NCBI GenBank assembly: GCA_002305505.1 | Contig: DBRC01000063.1 | Location: 1-12,639, forward strand | Reading direction: 5' to 3' | DNA from: Prevotella sp. UBA1378 | Lineage (GTDB): Bacteria; Bacteroidota; Bacteroidia; Bacteroidales; Bacteroidaceae | DNA: 12,639 nt | Part shown: one piece after another, positions 8,390 to 12,639 of the stretch | How the letters are laid out: each line of letters begins with the position of its first letter | Position numbering within the stretch: position 1 is the stretch's first letter | Notes under the pieces: model-generated | Databases searched by the model: none | Told to the model about the DNA's origin: nothing | What the model saw: only the letters and a program-made list of their open reading frames with translations | Made by a program: the position numbers and the translations under genes

Positions 8390-8447
8390 CCGATTAACAG
8401 ATTAACCGATTAACAGATTAACAGATTAACAGATTAACCGATTAAAG
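8376..8447 (+). repeat. Tandem 8-bp repeat, nine copies of GATTAACM, overlapping the GH95 stop codon
   Basis: Nine 8-bp units run head to tail with no gaps. The last base of the units alternates irregularly between A and C (A, C, A, C, A, A, A, C), and the ninth unit ends AAAG. The first two units supply the final GH95 codons (Leu-Thr-Asp) and the TAA stop at 8387-8389. Each unit contains TAA, so the array is rich in stops. Its origin is unknown; slipped-strand expansion is the likely mechanism. Confidence 0.9.
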
Positions 8448-8470
8448 TAGCAGATTGTGGTATTAAACCG

Positions 8471-8498
8471 TAATCCCTAATCCCTAATCCCTAATCCA
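8471..8498 (+). repeat. Tandem 7-bp repeat, four copies of TAATCCC
   Basis: Three exact TAATCCC units and a fourth reading TAATCCA follow the 8-bp array after a 23-bp spacer. This is a second, unrelated short array in the same convergent intergenic region. It resembles eukaryotic telomere units only by chance. Confidence 0.85.
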
Positions 8499-8531
8499 AC
8501 TACTATCAGAGAATAGCTTTCAAAAAACAAC

Positions 8532-8560
8532 GGGGGGCGAAGCCAATGGCTTCGCCCCCC
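8532..8560 (-). terminator. Rho-independent terminator of the etf/acyl-CoA dehydrogenase operon
   Basis: GGGGGGCGAAGCC (8532-8544) pairs perfectly with GGCTTCGCCCCCC (8548-8560) around a 3-nt loop. On the minus strand the stem is followed by GTTGTTTTTTG, a proper T-tract, about 24 nt after the acyl-CoA dehydrogenase stop. On the plus strand no T-tract follows (the run of ten C is followed by ATGAGTG), so it would end the GH95-side transcript only weakly. Confidence 0.85.
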
Positions 8561-8584
8561 CCCCATGAGTGTTAATGCAATATC

Positions 8585-10312
8585 TTATTCTTCAGTTTTC
8601 TGCTCTGCAGCGCGGAAACTCGGGAGGTCCTCCACGATGAAGTTTTTGATGTAGTGGGCCTTGCCGATAACATCCTCTTCCGACATGCGTACATACACGT
8701 TGGCGCTCTTGTTGAACAGCTCGGGAGCGCGCGTTGCGTCGTCGAGGATGAGGAGCGACATGATAATCTCCGCAGTCATGTCGTAAAGGCGGCGGCTGAG
8801 GAAATCCAGGGCCTCCTGGCTGTTCAGCTCCTTCGTGTAGTTGATGGCCTGCTCGTAGAGCTCCGTCATCTTCTCTACACGTACTTTCAGCGGGCGCAGC
8901 TCTTCAGCCACCTCAGCCGTAAGCATGTCCTTGATGAGCGCGAGGTACGTGCCGTTGGTGATGTAGCGGATGGCAGCTACCACCTGGAGCTGCGTGGTAC
9001 CTTCGTAGATGGAGAAGATGCGCGCATCGCGGTAGAGGCGCTGACTCTTGTACTCCATGATGAAACCCGAACCGCCGTGGATGCTGATGGCATCGTAGGC
9101 GTTCTGGTTAGAGTATTCCGAGTTCATGCCCTTGGCCAGCGGTGTGAAGGCATCGGCCAGGCGTGTATACTGCTTCATCTCCTGGCGCTCCTCCGGCTCC
9201 AGCTTGCGGTCGCGCTGGATGTCCTCGAGCGCCTTGTAGAGGTCTACGTAGCGGGCTGTCTGGTACAGCAGGCTGCGGCCGGCATCAAGCTTCGCCTTCA
9301 TGCGGCTGAGCATATCGTATACGGCGGGGAACTCGATGATTTTCTGTCCGAACTGCGCACGCTCCTTGGCATAGGCAAGGCCTTCGTTGTAGGCTTCCTG
9401 CTCTACGCCAACGCTCTGTGCGGCGATACCCAGGCGGGCACCGTTCATCAGAGCCATCACATACTTAATCAAGCCGAGCTTGCGGTCGCCGCAGAGTTCG
9501 GCCTTGGCATTCTTGTAAGTAAGCTCACAGGTAGGCGACCCGTGTATGCCCAGCTTGTGCTCGATATGGCGGACGTCTACGCCACCTTGGTTCTTGTCGT
9601 AGATGAACATCGACAGTCCGCGTCCGTCTTTTGTGCCTTCCTCGGAACGGGCCAGTACGAGGTGGATGTCGGAGTCGCCGTTGGTGATGAACCGTTTAAC
9701 GCCGTTCAGGCGCCAGCACTGCTCTTTTTCGTCGTAAGTAGCTTTCAGCATCACGCGTTGGAGGTCGGAACCGGCATCCGGCTCCGTCAGGTCCATCGAC
9801 ATGGTCTCGCCGGCGCAAACGCGCGGGATGTATTTCTGGCGCTGCTCCTCCGAGCCGAACTCGTAGAGCGTGTCGATGCAACTCTGCAGGCTCCAGATGT
9901 TCTGGTAGCCGGCATCGGCAGCCGAAACCACCTCGGAGAGCATGGAGAACACGATGTTAGGCAGGTTCAGGCCACCGTAACGGCGCGGCATGGAAATGCC
10001 GTGCAAGCCAGCCTTGCGGGTGGCGTCGAGGTTCTCGAAGGTTTTCGAGGCGTAAATCATGCGCCCGTTTTCGAGGTGTGGGCCTTCGATGTCAACGCTT
10101 TCCGAGTTAGGCTCGATGATGTTTGCTGCCACGTCGCCCGTGATGTCCAGGATGCGCTTGTAGTTCTCGATGGCATCCTCGTAATCGACGGGGGCATCGG
10201 CATAGTTCTTTGCGTCTTCGAAACCTCTTTCCTTGAGTTCAACGATGCGCTTCATCAAGGGATGATTGAGGTGGAACCCGATTTCGGGATGGTCGCTATA
10301 ATAGTTTGCCAT
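8585..10312 (-). CDS. Acyl-CoA dehydrogenase, long form with C-terminal extension
   Basis: This 575-residue cytoplasmic flavoenzyme would oxidise (or, run in reverse, reduce) an acyl-CoA/enoyl-CoA pair, exchanging electrons with the ETF encoded just upstream. The acyl-CoA dehydrogenase signature LTEPDAGSD lies at 175-183. NGARLGIAAQSVGV (290-303) and YAKERAQFGQ (314-323) mark the C-terminal helical fold. IHGGSGFIMEY (411-421) leads to the catalytic base E437 in YEGTTQLQ. Short-chain enzymes such as Bcd have about 380 residues; here an N-terminal segment of about 60 residues and a helical extension of about 120 residues (455-575) are added, as in the long acyl-CoA dehydrogenases often seen in Bacteroidetes. 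It starts 3 bp after etfA and is the last gene before the terminator. The substrate cannot be told from sequence. Confidence 0.93.
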   Translation of the reverse strand: MANYYSDHPEIGFHLNHPLMKRIVELKERGFEDAKNYADAPVDYEDAIENYKRILDITGDVAANIIEPNSESVDIEGPHLENGRMIYASKTFENLDATRKAGLHGISMPRRYGGLNLPNIVFSMLSEVVSAADAGYQNIWSLQSCIDTLYEFGSEEQRQKYIPRVCAGETMSMDLTEPDAGSDLQRVMLKATYDEKEQCWRLNGVKRFITNGDSDIHLVLARSEEGTKDGRGLSMFIYDKNQGGVDVRHIEHKLGIHGSPTCELTYKNAKAELCGDRKLGLIKYVMALMNGARLGIAAQSVGVEQEAYNEGLAYAKERAQFGQKIIEFPAVYDMLSRMKAKLDAGRSLLYQTARYVDLYKALEDIQRDRKLEPEERQEMKQYTRLADAFTPLAKGMNSEYSNQNAYDAISIHGGSGFIMEYKSQRLYRDARIFSIYEGTTQLQVVAAIRYITNGTYLALIKDMLTAEVAEELRPLKVRVEKMTELYEQAINYTKELNSQEALDFLSRRLYDMTAEIIMSLLILDDATRAPELFNKSANVYVRMSEEDVIGKAHYIKNFIVEDLPSFRAAEQKTEE

Positions 10313-10315
10313 GAT

Positions 10316-11338
10316 TTATTTGCTGTTTTGTTTGTAATACTTGATTAACTTTGGAACTACTTCCTCTACAGTACCGTTGATGACGTAGTCGGCAATCTTA
10401 TTGATAGGGGCATCGGGGTCGTTGTTCACGGAGATGATGATACCCGAATCCTGCATGCCGGCTATATGCTGTATCTGTCCGGAGATACCGCAGGCGATGT
10501 ACACTTTAGGATGAACGGTAACACCTGTCTGGCCTATCTGGCGGTCGTGGTCACAGAAACCGGCATCGACGGCTGCGCGGCTGGCGCCCACTTCGCCGTG
10601 CAGCACCTTAGCCAAGTCGAACAGCAGGGCGAAGCCTTCCTTCGACCCCATTCCGTAGCCGCCGGCCACGACAATCGAACTGCCTTTCAGGTTGTGCTTG
10701 GCGGCCTCTACGTGGTGGTCGAGCACTTTTACGACGAAAGCCTCGGCAGATACATAGTGGCCCACTTCAGGATACACCGTTTCTTTCCTGGCCGGGCCGT
10801 CATAAACGGCTTTCTGCATCACGCCGCTGCGCACGGTGGCCATTTGCGGGCGATGGTCGGGGTTAACGATGGTGGCTACGATGTTGCCGCCGAAAGCCGG
10901 GCGTATCTGATAGAGCAACTGTTCGTATACCTTCTTGTTCTTCTTGTCTTCGTAAGTGCCGATTTCCAGTTGTGTACAGTCGGCTGTCAGACCGCTGGTG
11001 AGCGATGAAGATACGCGCGGGCCGAGGTCGCGGCCGATGACGGTGGCGCCCATCAGGCAGATTTGCGGTTGCTCCTCTTCGAAGAGCTTCACCATGATGT
11101 CTGTATGCGGAGCCGATGTGTAGGGGAAGAGCCCCTCGCCATCGAACACAAAGAGTTTGTCTACACCATAAGGCAGAATCTGGTCTTCCACCTTGCCCTT
11201 GACACCGGTACCGATGACAATGGCATGGAGCTCTACCCCCAGTTCGTTGGCCAGTTTGCGGCCTTTAGTAAGCAGCTCCTGTGAAACTTCGGCAACGATA
11301 GTGCCTTCGATTTCGCAATATACAAAAACGTTGTTCAT
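10316..11338 (-). CDS. etfA: Electron transfer flavoprotein subunit alpha (EtfA/FixB)
   Basis: This 340-residue cytoplasmic protein pairs with EtfB and carries the electron-shuttling FAD. The N-terminal Rossmann-like domain spans about 1-195. The C-terminal FAD domain has the family signature: GASRAAVDAG at 251-260, QIGQTG at 267-272, CGISGQIQHIAGM at 283-295 and NNDPDAPINKIADY at 305-318. The length is normal for FixB/EtfA proteins. The gene begins 5 bp after etfB and ends 3 bp before the acyl-CoA dehydrogenase start, so the three are surely co-transcribed. MNNVFVYCEIEG is a typical start and no better upstream codon is needed. Confidence 0.96.
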   Translation of the reverse strand: MNNVFVYCEIEGTIVAEVSQELLTKGRKLANELGVELHAIVIGTGVKGKVEDQILPYGVDKLFVFDGEGLFPYTSAPHTDIMVKLFEEEQPQICLMGATVIGRDLGPRVSSSLTSGLTADCTQLEIGTYEDKKNKKVYEQLLYQIRPAFGGNIVATIVNPDHRPQMATVRSGVMQKAVYDGPARKETVYPEVGHYVSAEAFVVKVLDHHVEAAKHNLKGSSIVVAGGYGMGSKEGFALLFDLAKVLHGEVGASRAAVDAGFCDHDRQIGQTGVTVHPKVYIACGISGQIQHIAGMQDSGIIISVNNDPDAPINKIADYVINGTVEEVVPKLIKYYKQNSK

Positions 11339-11343
11339 AAGTC

Positions 11344-12213
11344 TTAACCAATAATCTTCTCGTCCAACAATTCCTTAATCAGACTCTCCACGTCGGCATC
11401 GCTGGCCGTGAGCGTCTTGCTCTCTTTTGCTTGGAACACAATGTTCTGCACGGTTTTCACCTTGGTGGGCGAACCGCTCAGGCCGCACTGCTGTGCATCC
11501 CCCTCAACATCGGCTACCGACCACTGGTTCAGGGTCAGGTAAGGACGTTCTTCGTAGAGATTGGCGCGTGGCTGGTCGGCTGTGCGCTCCATCGGGCATG
11601 TGGCATATTTGTATTTCATCACCAGTTTGGCGTTCTGCGGGCGGCAGGGGGCTGCGCTCCCGTTCACCGTCACCACGACCGGCATCGGCGCCTCTACCGT
11701 CTCGACGCCTCCGTCGATTAGCCGGCGGATGGTCAGTTTCCCGTCTTCACATTTAAGAATATCCTCTGCATAAGTCACTTGGTTGAGCCCCAGTTTCTGA
11801 GCCACCTGCGGACCCACCTGGGCGGTGTCGCCGTCGATGGCTTGCCGGCCGCCTATCACGATGTCCACATCGCCTATCTTCTTGATGGCCATGGCCAGTG
11901 CATACGATGTAGCCAATGTATCGGCTCCGGCGAAAAGGCGGTCGGTGAGCAACCAGCCGGTATCGGCTCCGCGGTAGAGCCCTTGGCGGATGATTTCACC
12001 GGCACGCGGCGGCCCCATCGTCAGGATTCCAACTGTAGACCCCGGGTGCTGCTCTTTCAGTCGGAGAGCTTGTTCCAAGGCGTTCAAATCTTCTGGGTTG
12101 AAGATAGCGGGCAGCGCCGCGCGGTTGACGGTGCCTTCGGCTGTCATGGCGTCTTTGCCCACGTTTCTTGTGTCTGGTACTTGCTTGGCAAGCACAACAA
12201 TCTTTAAACTCAT
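11344..12213 (-). CDS. etfB: Electron transfer flavoprotein subunit beta (EtfB/FixA)
   Basis: This 289-residue cytoplasmic partner of EtfA has the typical start MSLKIVVLAKQVPDT. FNPEDLNALEQAL (38-50) and LTMGPPRAGEIIRQGLYRGAD (64-84) are family blocks. GGRQAIDGDTAQVGP (121-135) is the nucleotide-binding loop, and VEAPMPVVVTVNGSAAPCRPQ (173-193) is the EtfB signature stretch. The DGDTAQVGP form resembles FixA and bifurcating ETFs, where a second FAD replaces AMP, rather than the mitochondrial-type loop; this comparison is from memory. The protein is longer than the usual 250-260 residues, mainly in the region after about 195. It is the promoter-proximal gene of the operon, with a Bacteroidetes promoter about 50 bp upstream. 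Confidence 0.95.
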   Translation of the reverse strand: MSLKIVVLAKQVPDTRNVGKDAMTAEGTVNRAALPAIFNPEDLNALEQALRLKEQHPGSTVGILTMGPPRAGEIIRQGLYRGADTGWLLTDRLFAGADTLATSYALAMAIKKIGDVDIVIGGRQAIDGDTAQVGPQVAQKLGLNQVTYAEDILKCEDGKLTIRRLIDGGVETVEAPMPVVVTVNGSAAPCRPQNAKLVMKYKYATCPMERTADQPRANLYEERPYLTLNQWSVADVEGDAQQCGLSGSPTKVKTVQNIVFQAKESKTLTASDADVESLIKELLDEKIIG

Positions 12214-12244
12214 AATTTATTAAATGTAAATTCGATATTTCGTT

Positions 12245-12261
12245 CGCATTGCAAAAATGCG
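12245..12261 (-). promoter_or_regulatory. Inverted repeat at the predicted etf transcript start
   Basis: CGCATT (12245-12250) and AATGCG (12256-12261) form a 6-bp inverted repeat around GCAAA. It lies just downstream of the -7 element, at or beside the expected transcription start, so it could be an operator or a 5' mRNA hairpin. It may also be chance. Confidence 0.35.
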
Positions 12262-12264
12262 CTG

Positions 12265-12295
12265 CAAAAGTACTACTTTTTTGTTTGGCTGCAAA
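12265..12295 (-). promoter_or_regulatory. Bacteroidetes-type promoter of etfB-etfA-acyl-CoA dehydrogenase
   Basis: Read on the minus strand, TTTG (12295-12292) and TACTTTTG (12272-12265) match the -33 TTTG and -7 TAnnTTTG elements of the Bacteroidetes primary sigma factor, with 19 nt between them. The expected start near 12258 gives a 5' leader of about 45 nt before the etfB ATG. This is the best-formed promoter in the window. Confidence 0.75.
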
Positions 12296-12311
12296 GAAAA
12301 TGATTCGAAAA

Positions 12312-12358
12312 TTGCACATTTTTGGTTAAAACGTGCACATATCGGCCTGTTTGTGCAA
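12312..12358. promoter_or_regulatory. Three TGCACA half sites upstream of the etf promoter
   Basis: TTGCACA occurs at 12312-12318 and its reverse complement TGTGCAA at 12352-12358, with GTGCACA (12333-12339) between them. The half sites lie 13-60 bp upstream of the -33 box. The spacing (21 bp, then 18 bp in inverted orientation) suits a dimeric regulator, but no regulator can be named. Confidence 0.35.
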
Positions 12359-12548
12359 CTATTTTGGGCTGCTAAGGCGCTGTCTTTGGCTGGCAGTGTT
12401 TCGGAGCACCTGCATAACCCTGTGTTTGGAAAGCCGGGCAAAGTGGTAACCCGTGTTCAGGATAAGCAATTCCTGTTTTGCCGTAAAAAAGAAAGGATTG
12501 CCGCCCTAAAGGCAAGCGGTGGGCAGCAGGCGGATAAGGGGGCAAAAA
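12359..12548. other. Intergenic DNA with no recognisable gene
   Basis: No gene, tRNA or convincing promoter was recognised here. Weak inverted repeats are present: CAGGA/TCCTG at 12458-12462 and 12471-12475, and TTGCC/GGCAA at 12498-12502 and 12511-12515. Part of it is covered by a minus-strand open frame (12457-12639) of doubtful coding value. Confidence 0.5.
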
Positions 12549-12608
12549 GATTTATAGCTATAAATCCGAGCAATATTGCAATAAATCTCGGAAATATTGC
12601 AATATTTG
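12549..12608. repeat. Palindrome-rich 21-bp tandem repeat
   Basis: Two 21-bp units (12561-12581 and 12582-12602) match at about 17 of 21 positions, and a more diverged third unit can be seen at their left. Embedded palindromes are GATTTATAGCTATAAATC (12549-12566), GCAATATTGC (12570-12579) and AAATATTGCAATATTT (12592-12607). Two helical turns per unit and internal dyads suggest a cooperative DNA-binding site, but the element is unidentified. Confidence 0.65.
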
Positions 12609-12639
12609 TTTCCGCCGAGGCGGTGGTCATCCACGATGC

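Noticed and set aside
8471..8498. Telomere-like CCCTAAT repeat
   Set aside because: The unit resembles eukaryotic telomere repeats only by chance; four copies in a bacterial intergenic region do not indicate a chromosome end.
8376..8498. Possible CRISPR array
   Set aside because: The units are 7-8 bp and directly adjacent, with no spacers and no cas genes nearby.
8654..10348. A 564-codon open frame on the plus strand, opposite the acyl-CoA dehydrogenase gene
   Set aside because: The minus-strand protein has full acyl-CoA dehydrogenase motifs. The antisense frame has no recognisable domain, lacks a promoter and is a usual by-product of GC-rich codon bias.
12458..12479. CAGGA/TCCTG hairpin followed by TTTTG as a terminator
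   Set aside because: The stem is only 5 bp with an 8-nt loop and a short T run, and no gene ends just upstream on that strand.
12612..12634. CCGCC/GGCGG and GTGG/CCAC hairpins near the right edge
   Set aside because: They are very short and cut off from context by the window end, so no role can be supported.

Overview
The window looks like chromosomal DNA from a GC-rich member of the Bacteroidales; a Prevotella- or Bacteroides-like xylan degrader is the best guess, but genus cannot be fixed from this sequence. The grounds are the gene content (polysaccharide-utilisation enzymes of Bacteroidetes type beside an etfB-etfA-acyl-CoA dehydrogenase operon), a Bacteroidetes promoter (TTTG / TAnnTTTG) upstream of the etf operon, and A/T-rich translation starts without a clear Shine-Dalgarno sequence. 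Coding DNA is GC-rich and intergenic DNA is AT-rich.

Left block (+ strand, 255-8389): four tightly spaced genes (gaps of 20, 15 and 6 bp), each with an N-terminal signal peptide and none with a visible lipobox. In order they are a GH43 glycosidase with a concanavalin-like C-terminal domain, a second and divergent GH43-type enzyme with a C-terminal jelly-roll module, a two-headed carbohydrate esterase (CE6/SASA plus CE1), and a GH95 alpha-L-fucosidase or alpha-L-galactosidase. Together they look like a periplasmic set for removing arabinofuranosyl or xylosyl, acetyl, feruloyl and L-galactosyl or L-fucosyl decorations from arabinoxylan-type oligosaccharides. No SusC/SusD pair or regulator is in the window, so this is at most part of a polysaccharide utilisation locus. 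A leader of about 250 bp (1-254) precedes the operon and carries a candidate -7 element and small hairpins.

Middle (8376-8584): the end of the GH95 gene runs into nine copies of an 8-bp unit (GATTAACM), followed by four copies of a 7-bp unit (TAATCCC). A perfect 13-bp-stem hairpin follows, whose T-tract lies on the minus-strand side, so it mainly ends the convergent operon.

Right block (- strand, 12213 down to 8585): etfB, etfA and an unusually long acyl-CoA dehydrogenase, separated by 5 and 3 bp and driven by a well-formed Bacteroidetes promoter at about 12265-12295. EtfB carries a DGDTAQVGP motif reminiscent of FAD-binding, bifurcating-type ETFs.

Right edge (12214-12639): non-coding as far as can be judged. 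It holds the etf promoter, three TGCACA-type half sites upstream of it, and a palindrome-rich 21-bp tandem repeat. Other unexplained structures are a 28-bp perfect palindrome inside the GH95 signal-peptide codons and the tandem arrays at the GH95 stop codon. No clearly new biological system is evident.
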